NCBI GenBank assembly: GCA_017544185.1
Contig: JAFYEQ010000012.1
Location: 1-28,226, forward strand
Origin: Oscillospiraceae bacterium
GTDB lineage: Bacteria; Bacillota; Clostridia; Oscillospirales; Ruminococcaceae
Reading direction: 5' to 3'
DNA length: 28,226 nt
The notes below the pieces were generated by a model, which was not told the origin of the DNA, made no database searches, and worked only from the letters and a program-made list of their open reading frames with translations. Both the position numbers and the translations under genes were made by a program. Below, in pieces: positions 21,865 through 28,226 of the stretch (within the stretch, counting starts at the first letter, position 1; the number at the start of each line of letters is the position of its first letter).

Positions 21865-23760
21865 ATGAGCAAGTTCGATAAGATGCTGAAAAGCGCGGCT
21901 GAAGAGATAGAGATACCCGACAGCCTGTCCCCCGACAATATCGAAAAGATGCTCCGCATGGCATGTATAGAGCAGCTTTCGCCCGAAGACGTGCCCGAGC
22001 TCACCGTATCAGACACCCTTTCGAGACCTAAGATCGCCATGACCTCCCGCCGCACCATATTCATACGCACGGCGGCAGCAGCAGCGGCATTCGTTGCCCT
22101 TGCAGGCGGTATGGCAGCCATAAATTCCAACAACGCACACATCGACACCGTCGAGAGCCGCAAGGACTATCACGCAGTACAGGTGCAGTCCTACGGTGAG
22201 CTCTACGATATCTATACCGGGCTGTATGAGAACAAGTCCGAGGATATGCCGCAGGGCTACGATCCCTCCAACGGCGACGGTATCGAGATCATCACAGACG
22301 ATGACGCACCGGCTATCGTCACTGAGTCTGCAGTGACATCCCCCGTTACTGTGGAGACTCGTCCCGCTCCTCAGACCCAGCAGATATCCGAGGAGGCTCC
22401 TGCCCCCGCAGTAGAGCCCGACTTCTCCGATGCAGACATCGTAAAGAGCGTAGGCGACAGGATCTACTATCTGTGCGGCAGCACAGTATACGCAGTGGAC
22501 AAGACCGATATGGATCATGTATCGGAGATAGCCAGCGGCTGTGAGCCCACTGAGATGTATGTCACCGAGAGCACGCTCATGCTCCTTGGCAACAGCAGCG
22601 GTATCTCCGCTGAGATATACGACATATCCGAGGGCGACCCAGTGCTCCTGCACAGCCTCAGCCTCGACGGTCAGCATATCGCCGCAAGGACACAGGGCGA
22701 CAGCCTTCTCATGATCACCGATCTGTCCGACGGGATGCCCGGAGTATCGGGCGATATCTCCAGCTTCGTGCCCGCTCTCACCTATGACGGGAACAGGACC
22801 TATCTCGAGGCTCAGGATATATATGTTCCCCGTGCTGCCAGCTCCGCCAGCTATGTGATAGCTACTATCGTAGGCAGGGACGGATACAGCTCCAAGGCAG
22901 TGCTCGGTACTTCCCCCGATATATACCTTTCCGAGAATACCCTCTACGTTACAGGCGCGTCCTATGAGGACGGCAAGGACGTTACGTACCTTACCTCCTT
23001 CGATATGCGCGGCAGTCTCAGCTATAAGGCTACTGCCCGTCTCGACGGCAGCCTGATCCCCGGCTCTCTCGCAGAGAGCGGCGGCCTGTTGCGCATGGCA
23101 GCTCTTGCCAGCGACGGCGTAGTGACATATACCAATATCTACTCCCTCACCAATGCCCTCACCGTAGCGCATACGGCTGACAGGCTCCTGGTAGGCGAGG
23201 AGGATGTGACCGTGAGGTACGAAGACGGCTGTGCCCTTATCGGTACGGGCGGCGACCTCACAAGGATAGACCTGGATGCCGAGGAAGAGCCTGCGGTATC
23301 TCAGGAGCAGGACGATGTACAGACCGCTCCTGTGACCGTGAGCCTTGACGGAGATATCTCCGTCGGCATCACCCAGACCGATGACGGACTGATACTCAGC
23401 GCATATGACTGCGGTATGCTCTGTGCCACCTATGTGGTGAGCCCGGGCTACAGCGTCACCCCTGCAGTCAGCGACAAGAATGCCGTACTTATAGACGCAT
23501 CCCGCTCTATCGTAGGTTTCCCCGCTGATACAGATATGCATCACTACTATCTGTTCCGTTATACCGACAGCGGCTTTGAAAGGGCTTTCACCGCCGATTC
23601 CGAGTACAACGCTTTCGAGCGTGCGATCGTAGACGGCGACAAGCTGATCATCATCGGCAAGCAGGAGATCATCAGTCTCGACCTTGACACGATGGAGCCC
23701 ATATCAAATGTAGTCCTCGGTTCGGAGGACGCAGAGATCTCAATTGACGATATCGAGTGA
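21865..23760 (+). CDS. Membrane-spanning beta-propeller protein, probable anti-sigma factor/sensor
   Basis: A 631-aa protein with a cytoplasmic N-terminus (1-64), one transmembrane helix (about 65-86, IFIRTAAAAAAFVALAGGMA), an acidic/Pro/Thr-rich stalk (about 90-188) and a large extracytoplasmic domain. The domain opens with DADIVKSVGDRIYYL (189-203), the signature of the beta-propeller family Pfam Beta_propel (PF09826), and continues with repeated IYxxS/YxxD strands. The N-terminal EIPDSLSPDNIEKML is a motif I associate with anti-sigma and RsgI-like proteins in Clostridia; I infer that it binds the sigma factor encoded just upstream. AAAGGAGG precedes the ATG. Signal and ligand are unknown; polysaccharide or envelope sensing is possible. 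Confidence 0.85.
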   Translation: MSKFDKMLKSAAEEIEIPDSLSPDNIEKMLRMACIEQLSPEDVPELTVSDTLSRPKIAMTSRRTIFIRTAAAAAAFVALAGGMAAINSNNAHIDTVESRKDYHAVQVQSYGELYDIYTGLYENKSEDMPQGYDPSNGDGIEIITDDDAPAIVTESAVTSPVTVETRPAPQTQQISEEAPAPAVEPDFSDADIVKSVGDRIYYLCGSTVYAVDKTDMDHVSEIASGCEPTEMYVTESTLMLLGNSSGISAEIYDISEGDPVLLHSLSLDGQHIAARTQGDSLLMITDLSDGMPGVSGDISSFVPALTYDGNRTYLEAQDIYVPRAASSASYVIATIVGRDGYSSKAVLGTSPDIYLSENTLYVTGASYEDGKDVTYLTSFDMRGSLSYKATARLDGSLIPGSLAESGGLLRMAALASDGVVTYTNIYSLTNALTVAHTADRLLVGEEDVTVRYEDGCALIGTGGDLTRIDLDAEEEPAVSQEQDDVQTAPVTVSLDGDISVGITQTDDGLILSAYDCGMLCATYVVSPGYSVTPAVSDKNAVLIDASRSIVGFPADTDMHHYYLFRYTDSGFERAFTADSEYNAFERAIVDGDKLIIIGKQEIISLDLDTMEPISNVVLGSEDAEISIDDIE

Positions 23761-23798
23761 TACTTCCATACTTTTCATACTTTTCCTTAAAAAATAGG

Positions 23799-23825
23799 CC
23801 GGCAGAGAGATCTGCCGGTTTATTT
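23799..23825 (+). terminator. Intrinsic terminator of the sigma/propeller operon
   Basis: CCGGCAGA-GAGA-TCTGCCGG followed by TTTATTTA, 38 bases after the stop codon. Confidence 0.85.
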
Positions 23826-23845
23826 ACTGTATGATGAACAAGTAC

Positions 23846-23945
23846 GCCCCCGAGCGATGAGCTCGGGGGCTGTCACTGCTGCAGTCATACTGTTCTTGAT
23901 CTAAAATATGGAAAGACGCAGGGGCATGGGGGCAGCAGCCCCCAT
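23846..23945. repeat. Two further strong intergenic hairpins
   Basis: GCCCCCGAGC-GATGA-GCTCGGGGGC (23846-23870) and ATGGGGGC-AGCA-GCCCCCAT (23926-23945) are perfect stems without U-tracts. The gene-free stretch 23761-24061 otherwise holds only the operon terminator (23799) and the dispersed repeat (23977). I see no ORF or promoter there. Confidence 0.65.
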
Positions 23946-23976
23946 TTGGGATTTGGCGATAGCCACACATTCCCTG

Positions 23977-24050
23977 GCGACTGCGTCAGCAGTCGCATCT
24001 CTTGTCCCTTGTCCCTTTACCGCGAAACAATATTAGAAGCAGAATAGTAT
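23977..24050. repeat. Dispersed intergenic hairpin repeat, copy B
   Basis: GCGACTGC-GTCA-GCAGTCGC forms a perfect 8-bp hairpin (23977-23996), followed by CATCTCTTGTCCCTT and a CGCGAAAC...ATAGTAT tail. The same modules in the same order occur at 2195-2300. Confidence 0.6.
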
Positions 24051-24061
24051 CGGACGTTCTG

Positions 24062-24517
24062 CTATTCTATTATTCCCAGCATCGACAGTATGAACATCAT
24101 TATCATAAAGCCGATGAACACTACAAAGAATATAGCGGTAGCCTTGGCGGACTGCTTACGGTCGGGCCTTCTTACCTGGGAGGTGGGCGAGAACAGATCC
24201 GCTATCTGCTGATACGTATCGTTATGAGAAGTGGAAGACTGCGTGGGGAACGGCTGCTGCTTCGGTATGAACATATCCGCTAACTGCTGATATGTAGCGC
24301 TCTGAGCAGATCTCCCCTGCGAGGTGAGCTGCTGCTCCTTTATACGTGTGCCGTGCTCGCTGCGGTCGAAGGTGATCTTATCGTGATCATGTTTGCCGTA
24401 GCCTGTGCAGTCAGCGCTCTTAGGAGAATAGTTCTCAAAGCCGAACACCGCTGCTCCGCAGTGTGAGCAGAAGTCGTCATCGCGGCTCAGCTTGTGGCAC
24501 TCAGGACAAATGGTCAT
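24062..24517 (-). CDS. Zinc-ribbon protein with C-terminal membrane anchor
   Basis: A 151-aa protein. An N-terminal zinc ribbon (MTICPECHKL...DFCSHCG, two CxxC pairs at residues 4-7 and 17-20) is followed by a long polar Gln/Ser/Thr region holding a repeated motif (TYQQLADMFIP and TYQQIADLFSP). A single transmembrane helix lies at about 128-148. It is predicted to be tail-anchored with the zinc ribbon in the cytoplasm. GGGAGGT precedes the ATG. It is the second gene of a two-gene unit, 15 bases after the 24533-25024 gene. Many Firmicutes encode such zinc-ribbon membrane proteins; the function is not known. Confidence 0.75.
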   Translation of the reverse strand: MTICPECHKLSRDDDFCSHCGAAVFGFENYSPKSADCTGYGKHDHDKITFDRSEHGTRIKEQQLTSQGRSAQSATYQQLADMFIPKQQPFPTQSSTSHNDTYQQIADLFSPTSQVRRPDRKQSAKATAIFFVVFIGFMIMMFILSMLGIIE

Positions 24518-24532
24518 ATAGACACCTCCCTG

Positions 24533-25024
24533 TCAGAAGTCGTTTCGATATCTCTTGTCGGCCGTATCGGACGGCGCCGTATCGCAGGGTATGCAGAACG
24601 TGTTCTGTCCCGTCCTGCCGCCTTTGACGGCGATGATCCTGTCGCCCCTGCCGTAGATCATGTTATCGTAGATGTATGCCCGTATACCGCTGTCGGTGGT
24701 GACGAAGGGCGGACGGTAGTATCTGCCGCGCCGTGCCTTGGTATAGCTGATCACGTAGTCCTCACAGGCCTTGATCTTCATCATGTCCGTGTCCATCTTC
24801 GTGATGTTGTATATTATCACCCATAGAAGATCCAGCCCTGCGTTCATGGCAAGCACCGGGATCAGGGGCCGCTCCGTACGTGAAAAGCATATGGCGGATA
24901 TGATCAGCGTCGTGACCGCGATGAAGATATACGCGCCCCGCGTCTGCTTGTTGTAGTCTGTGATACGCCTCTGTACATCGAGTATCGTATCGGTCGGGAA
25001 CTCCGACAGATCCTTCCACACCAT
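24533..25024 (-). CDS. Membrane protein of unknown function with two transmembrane helices
   Basis: A 163-aa protein. Short N-terminal amphipathic segment (MVWKDLSEFPTDTILDVQRRI), two hydrophobic helices at about 30-48 and 53-72, then a C-terminal soluble domain (about 75-163) with RRGRYYRPPFVTTDSG and GRGDRIIAVKGGRTGQNTFCIP. I do not recognise a family. GAGGTG lies four bases before the ATG. It has a consensus promoter and is followed at 15 bases by the zinc-ribbon gene, so the two are co-expressed membrane proteins. Confidence 0.72.
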   Translation of the reverse strand: MVWKDLSEFPTDTILDVQRRITDYNKQTRGAYIFIAVTTLIISAICFSRTERPLIPVLAMNAGLDLLWVIIYNITKMDTDMMKIKACEDYVISYTKARRGRYYRPPFVTTDSGIRAYIYDNMIYGRGDRIIAVKGGRTGQNTFCIPCDTAPSDTADKRYRNDF

Positions 25025-25060
25025 GATACACCTCGCAAAAAGTCATTGCCCCTACATGAT

Positions 25061-25089
25061 ATTATACCCCATATCATACCGTTTTGCAA
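25061..25089 (-). promoter_or_regulatory. Promoter of the two-gene membrane protein unit
   Basis: On the minus strand TTGCAA (25084-25089), 17 bases, TATAAT (25061-25066). A copy of CTAATGTGATCCT (25105-25117) lies just upstream of the -35 box, as it does at the promoter near 2347. Confidence 0.75.
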
Positions 25090-25127
25090 GCATTTTAGCG
25101 AGATCTAATGTGATCCTAATAAAGAGA

Positions 25128-25154
25128 GCTCTGCACGGTGGGGCCGTGCAGAGC
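25128..25154 (-). terminator. Hairpin, first of a near-identical pair
   Basis: GCTCTGCACGG-TGGGG-CCGTGCAGAGC, an 11-bp stem. It differs from the hairpin at 25957-25983 by one loop base. On the minus strand it is followed by TCTCTTTATTA. It could terminate the AT-rich cassette genes. Confidence 0.6.
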
Positions 25155-25277
25155 CGGAGAAGATGTTTATAACGGTGTGACATTACGTGTCTTCATATGC
25201 TTCATTACGATCCACATTAGATATTGCTTTGGGATCGTGAAGTGATCTCATGCGATGCTCACTTTCTGTTAACTCAG

Positions 25278-25496
25278 CTAACGGCGGATCGTCCTTTTGT
25301 CCAATATGATGAAGGTTGATCTCATTGCATCCAACAATTCATCTTTTGCATTGTTTCGGTCAACTCGCGTATACTTTATGCTTCGTTGTCCTATAACGCT
25401 TTCTATCATATCATTTGTATAATGTTTACTGCCTTCCGCATAAACATCACATCCTATCGTTCTCAGTTTTTTGTACATATAAAACGTTGCCCCCAT
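25278..25496 (-). CDS. Small unknown protein in the AT-rich cassette
   Basis: A 72-aa ORF. The start is set at the ATG at 25496, which overlaps the stop of the preceding gene as TAATG; an in-frame ATG at 25520 lies inside that gene. The sequence (MGATFYMYKKLRTIGCDVYA, later HYTNDMIESVIGQRS and IKYTRVDRNNAKDELLDAM) has no transmembrane helix or signal peptide, and I recognise no family. It could be an intact small gene or the remaining end of a larger one. AT-rich codons contrast with the rest of the window. Confidence 0.5.
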   Translation of the reverse strand: MGATFYMYKKLRTIGCDVYAEGSKHYTNDMIESVIGQRSIKYTRVDRNNAKDELLDAMRSTFIILDKRTIRR

Positions 25497-25726
25497 TAGT
25501 TTTCTTCCAAATATTCCCAAAAATATTTTTCAATAACAGACCCATTCTGAACATTTACTAAATATATCGTATCGTTAGATAACCTAAGATGTTCGCCTTT
25601 ATCATTTATTTTACCGGTAATGAAAAACTTATAAGAATCATACTTTTCATCATAGTCTCCACCGCCGATAACAGCGTTTAAATGATCTTTCTGAAGTATT
25701 TCCTTTGCTTTCTCTATTGTGATCAT
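25496..25726 (-). CDS. Immunity-like small protein (YrhB/Imm35-type resemblance)
   Basis: A 76-aa acidic soluble protein. The opening MITIEKAKEILQKDHL and a single beta-sheet-like body (YKFFITGK, IYLVNVQNGSVIEKYFWEYLE) resemble small immunity proteins of polymorphic toxin systems, particularly the MIT-EKA opening of YrhB/Imm35 types. This is a pattern resemblance only. It lies eight bases after the stop of a frameshifted gene (25735-25931) that would be the candidate toxin remnant. AGGTGAT precedes the ATG. The composition is AT-rich. Confidence 0.5.
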   Translation of the reverse strand: MITIEKAKEILQKDHLNAVIGGGDYDEKYDSYKFFITGKINDKGEHLRLSNDTIYLVNVQNGSVIEKYFWEYLEEN

Positions 25727-25734
25727 AACATCAC

Positions 25735-25931
25735 CTATCTATTCAACACAAAATTCGATGATCGTTCTGAATTTATTTTCATATCATCTATACGTGTCCA
25801 TGTTACATTTCTGGATACATATACGTTCGGATCTGATCCATCCATATAAGAAAATTTTTTAATAGACGTTCATCAGATGATGTTTGAGGATCCGACAATA
25901 TCACCTTACCGTCAATTTTTTTCCAAGTCAT
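25735..25931 (-). pseudogene. Frameshifted remnant of a small gene upstream of the immunity-like gene
   Basis: From the ATG at 25931 the first frame reads MTWKKIDGKVILSDPQTSSD and then ERLLKNF before drifting and stopping at 25803. A one-base shift at the A6/T4 tract near 25855-25865 opens a second frame (YMDGSDPNVYVSRNVTWTR, then IDDMKINSERSSNFVLNR) that ends at 25735, eight bases before the next gene. The second frame looks more protein-like than the first frame's tail, which suggests one ancestral ORF broken by slippage. It may be the end of a toxin domain. Sequencing error is an alternative. Confidence 0.5.
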
Positions 25932-25956
25932 ATAATGAGGAAGAGATAGTATAATA

Positions 25957-25983
25957 GCTCTGCACGGTCGGGCCGTGCAGAGC
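25957..25983 (-). terminator. Terminator of the secreted two-domain gene; second of the hairpin pair
   Basis: GCTCTGCACGG-TCGGG-CCGTGCAGAGC, followed on the minus strand by TATTATAC, 15 bases after the stop of the 25999-26856 gene. Confidence 0.75.
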
Positions 25984-25998
25984 CGTGATACATATCGC

Positions 25999-26856
25999 TC
26001 ATCCAGCCATATACTTAGCTATCAGAGCGTCGGGATCCAAGTTCTTTGCCTTGCCGAAGTATGCGCACTGTGCCTTTGCGCCGCCGTTGATGTGGAGCGT
26101 ACCGTAGAGCTTCTTGCCGTTCCACTTGAAGTACGCGTCGGTCTTGCCGCCGGTGCCGCAGTCAAAGACGATGTGCGAGCCGTCCTGTACGCAGGTGAAG
26201 GGGAGAGCGCTCTTTTCCTTGGCGTTGACTATATAGCCGGTCTTCTCATCGGTGAACAGGAAGTATACCTTGTCGGAGCCTGTCTTTGCGATGTATACGC
26301 CCTTCTTGAAGATATTGCCCTTTACATCAGCGTAGGGAGCACTTGCTATGGCGTCGAAGTCGTCGGGATCTGTGCCCTCTACCAGAGTGAGCGTGCAGTC
26401 GGTGATGCCGACAACGCTCTCAGCGAAGGTGCCCTTAAGTACACCGGGAGCCTTCTGCTCAAAGTGAGCGGAGGTATTGTCCTCAACGTCTGCGAAGTGG
26501 AACATCATATCGCTGCCGTTCTGCTCCACTGCAAAGGGGAGCCCTATGCCGAGCTGTGTATCTCTCGTGAAGCCCTCCGTCTCGGATGTGAACACTACGA
26601 AGCACTGGAGCTTGCCCTTCGCATAAGCAGCGTATACGCCCTTTGTGAAGAGAGCGCTCTGAGCAGCTTCCTCTGCTGCAGGCTCTGCAGCTGCAGGATC
26701 TGCAGCTGGCTCTTCGGAGAGCGTTTCCTGCTCTGCAGCCTGTTCTGCAGCGGCAGTATCGGCCTCATCGGCATACACACCGGTGTATGCGCCTGCGGAC
26801 AATGCGGAGAGTGCGACTACGGCGATGGCTGCAGCAGCCTTTACTGATCTTTTCAT
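25999..26856 (-). CDS. Secreted protein with two related beta domains
   Basis: A 285-aa exported protein. The signal peptide is residues 1-29 (MKRSVKAAAAIAVVALSALS, cleavage near GVYADE), followed by an Ala/Glu/Pro linker (about 30-66). Two similar domains follow: FTKGVYAAYAKGKLQCFVVF...LPFAVEQNGSDMMFHF (about 70-150) and FKKGVYIAKTGSDKVYFLFTDE...LPFTCVQDGSHIVFDC (about 178-260). The GVYxA, VxF, LPF and DGSxxxF positions align, which indicates an internal duplication. I do not recognise a family. The ATG at 26856 follows AAGGAAG; the longer ORF to 27036 runs across the promoter and a structured leader. Confidence 0.8.
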   Translation of the reverse strand: MKRSVKAAAAIAVVALSALSAGAYTGVYADEADTAAAEQAAEQETLSEEPAADPAAAEPAAEEAAQSALFTKGVYAAYAKGKLQCFVVFTSETEGFTRDTQLGIGLPFAVEQNGSDMMFHFADVEDNTSAHFEQKAPGVLKGTFAESVVGITDCTLTLVEGTDPDDFDAIASAPYADVKGNIFKKGVYIAKTGSDKVYFLFTDEKTGYIVNAKEKSALPFTCVQDGSHIVFDCGTGGKTDAYFKWNGKKLYGTLHINGGAKAQCAYFGKAKNLDPDALIAKYMAG

Positions 26857-26871
26857 ATCTTCCTTCTTTCC

Positions 26872-26921
26872 GACACCATTCGGCGTATCGCCCTTGCGGC
26901 GTATATCGCCGCTGCGGTGTC
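26872..26921 (-). promoter_or_regulatory. Candidate three-way-junction RNA leader
   Basis: A closing stem GACACC/GGTGTC (26872-26877 with 26916-26921) encloses two hairpins on the minus strand: GCGGCG-ATATA-CGCCGC (26896-26912) and GGCG-ATA-CGCC (26882-26892). It ends about 15 bases before the ATG, next to the ribosome site. No known riboswitch class was recognised. Confidence 0.45.
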
Positions 26922-27007
26922 TCTGTTGATATAAGTTTGACCGAATGACCGGGCAAAAGGGACTATACATCCCCAAATAGATACATCCCGCTTCCCGGAT
27001 CAAAATT

Positions 27008-27036
27008 ATGATACCGCAATATGAGCAAAATGTCAA
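27008..27036 (-). promoter_or_regulatory. Promoter of the secreted two-domain gene
   Basis: On the minus strand TTGACA (27031-27036), 17 bases, TATCAT (27008-27013). The leader is about 145 bases. Confidence 0.8.
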
Positions 27037-27044
27037 TACCTTAT

Positions 27045-27077
27045 GAAAAAAATACGGCCCTGCATGACGCAGAGCCG
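27045..27077 (-). terminator. Terminator of the pyruvate kinase/cyclophilin operon
   Basis: On the minus strand CGGCTCTGC-GTCAT-GCAGGGCCG (one G-U pair), followed by TATTTTTTTC, a few bases after the cyclophilin stop. Confidence 0.85.
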
Positions 27078-27084
27078 ATCAAGT

Positions 27085-27822
27085 TTATTCATACTTCTCT
27101 ACGCGGACAGAGGACATCTGTACCTGTGTGAGGGGCTTGTCATTGCTGTCGGTCTCTACATTGGCCATGGCGCGTACCACGTCCATGCCCTCGAATACCT
27201 GACCGAATACGGTGTAGCCGCCGTCAAGGAAGGGAGTACCGCCTACCTCCCTGTACTTGTCCTTCACAGACTGAGGATAGGGGTAGGAGTCAAGGTCCTT
27301 GTCGGTGTATATGAAGTCGGCGGGAGTGTTCACGATGTAGAACTGGCTGCCGCTGGTGGATGTGCTGCCGGAGTTGGCGTAGCATACCGCGCCGCTGAAG
27401 TGGTACAGCGAGTAGGACAGACCGCTCTCGAACTTGTCGCCCCATATGGACTTGCCGCCGAGGCCTGTGCCCTGAGGGTCGCCGCCCTGGTTCATGAAGT
27501 TGGGTATGATGCGGTGGAAGATCAGCTCATCATAGTAGTTCATCTTGGTGAGCTCCTTGAAGTTCTGACATGCATCGGGGAGCTCCTCATCGAAGAGCTT
27601 GATCTTGATCGTACCGTAGTCCTTGATCTCCATGACGATGATCTCCTCGCCGGGCTGCGGAGGAACGAAGTTCAGGGCCTCCTTCCACTGGAGCTGGGAC
27701 TCATCTACGGTGGTAGCAGCAGGAGCAGTGTCCTGTGCGGTCGATGATGTATTGGGTGTGGTCTGTGAGCAGCCGCAGAGGATCATGCCGCACAGAGCCA
27801 TTGCGATAACGCCTTTGTTCAC
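27085..27822 (-). CDS. Peptidyl-prolyl cis-trans isomerase (cyclophilin), lipoprotein
   Basis: A 245-aa extracytoplasmic foldase. The signal peptide ends in an LCGC lipobox (Cys18 lipidated), and a Thr/Ala-rich linker follows. The cyclophilin domain (about 60-245) contains IIVMEIKDYGTIKIKLFDEELP, the active-site YDELIFHRIIPNFMNQGGDPQGTG and GSQFYIVNTP. The start is GTG (27822), sharing a base with the stop of pyruvate kinase (TAGTG), with GAAAGG about ten bases upstream, so translation is coupled. It probably helps exported proteins fold at the outer face of the membrane. The linkage to a glycolytic gene looks like chance operon membership. Confidence 0.93.
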   Translation of the reverse strand: MNKGVIAMALCGMILCGCSQTTPNTSSTAQDTAPAATTVDESQLQWKEALNFVPPQPGEEIIVMEIKDYGTIKIKLFDEELPDACQNFKELTKMNYYDELIFHRIIPNFMNQGGDPQGTGLGGKSIWGDKFESGLSYSLYHFSGAVCYANSGSTSTSGSQFYIVNTPADFIYTDKDLDSYPYPQSVKDKYREVGGTPFLDGGYTVFGQVFEGMDVVRAMANVETDSNDKPLTQVQMSSVRVEKYE

Positions 27823-28226
27823 TATTGTTCATCCTTTCCTATCTCGAGCACCTTGAGCATATTGGTGGAGCCGCCCACGCCCAGGGGTATGCCTGCCGTG
27901 ATGACGATCAGGTCGCCCTTCTGCAGGAGCCCCGATCTTACGGCTTCCTTCACCGCACCGTCCAGCAGCTCATCGGTGCTGCTCTTCTCCTCCATCATCA
28001 GCGGGGTGACGCCCCATGACAGGTTCATCTGACGGCATACCGTCGGATCGGGAGTGAGCCCTATGATCGGGCAGTTGGGACGGAACTTGGAGAGCATCTT
28101 GGCTGTGCCGCCCGTCTTCGTCACGGTGAGTATCGCCTTCGCGCCCAGATCGTGAGCCGTGGTGCAGCACGCGTGGGAGATCGCGTTGGTTATGTGTATG
28201 TCCCCGTCGTCTATGCGGTTCTTGAA
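27822..28226 (-). CDS. pyk: Pyruvate kinase, C-terminal part (gene truncated by window edge)
   Basis: The last 134 residues of an open frame that continues past the window. It starts in FKNRIDDGDIHITNAISHAC and contains the conserved CTTAHDLGAKAILTVTKTGG, AKMLSKFRPNCPIIGLTPDP and GDLIVITAGIPLGVGGSTNM segments of the pyruvate kinase alpha/beta domain, which binds allosteric effectors. The enzyme converts phosphoenolpyruvate and ADP to pyruvate and ATP. There is no extra C-terminal PEP-utiliser domain, unlike Bacillus-type enzymes. The stop overlaps the GTG of the cyclophilin gene. Confidence 0.95.
   Translation of the reverse strand, partial: FKNRIDDGDIHITNAISHACCTTAHDLGAKAILTVTKTGGTAKMLSKFRPNCPIIGLTPDPTVCRQMNLSWGVTPLMMEEKSSTDELLDGAVKEAVRSGLLQKGDLIVITAGIPLGVGGSTNMLKVLEIGKDEQ

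Noticed and set aside
22009..23544. A 511-codon open frame antisense to the beta-propeller gene
   Set aside because: It results from codon bias on the sense strand; there is no ribosome site or recognisable domain.

Overview
This 28-kb window looks like chromosomal DNA from a fibre-degrading Firmicute of the Ruminococcus/Oscillospiraceae type. The grounds are strong GGAGG-type ribosome sites, TTGACA-17-TATAAT promoters, Firmicute-type housekeeping genes (trmK, Nif3-like gene, trkA, ftsZ, argS, pyruvate kinase), a lipoprotein GH74 xyloglucanase operon and many secreted proteins of unknown function. The genus is an inference from gene content, not a match I could run.

Layout. 1-2650: an XRE regulator, a small secreted protein, a nitrilase-superfamily hydrolase behind a promoter packed with palindromes, and a 55-codon orphan gene. 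2690-4114: a type Ic aspartate aminotransferase with clear promoter and terminator. 4124-5531 (minus): an AAA+/DUF4143 ATPase. 5548-5908 (minus): a tRNA-Leu(CAA) gene followed, before its terminator, by three tandem degenerate copies of its own 3' half. 5912-11996 (minus): a xyloglucan-utilisation locus made of a membrane-tethered beta-sandwich protein, a GH74 lipoprotein, an AlkZ-related protein, an SGNH esterase and a YesL/DUF624 membrane protein. A second membrane-tethered protein follows in its own unit. 12124-13379: ftsZ, alone. 13401-15818 (minus): a secreted beta-helix protein and a 46-aa peptide in one operon. 15833-17762: argS. 17792-21029 (minus): trkA, a DUF1858 protein, trmK and a Nif3-like gene, closely packed, with a 33-bp tandem repeat at the end. 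21037-23818: an ECF sigma factor and a membrane-spanning beta-propeller protein that is probably its anti-sigma factor. 23799-24060: a cluster of intergenic hairpins, including a dispersed repeat also found at 2195. 24062-25089 (minus): two small membrane proteins. 25128-25983: an AT-rich cassette with a frameshifted gene and an immunity-like gene, bracketed by near-identical hairpins. 25999-27036 (minus): a secreted two-domain protein with a structured leader. 27045-28226 (minus): a cyclophilin lipoprotein translationally coupled to pyruvate kinase, which runs off the end of the window.

How parts fit together. The GH74 enzyme cuts xyloglucan at the cell surface, the SGNH enzyme probably removes acyl groups, and the tethered beta-sandwich proteins may hold polysaccharide near the membrane. 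The sigma/propeller pair is a plausible surface-sensing circuit, but I cannot link it to the xyloglucan operon. The most unusual structure is the tRNA-Leu 3'-half array, which lies between a consensus tRNA promoter and an intrinsic terminator and so is probably transcribed with the tRNA.
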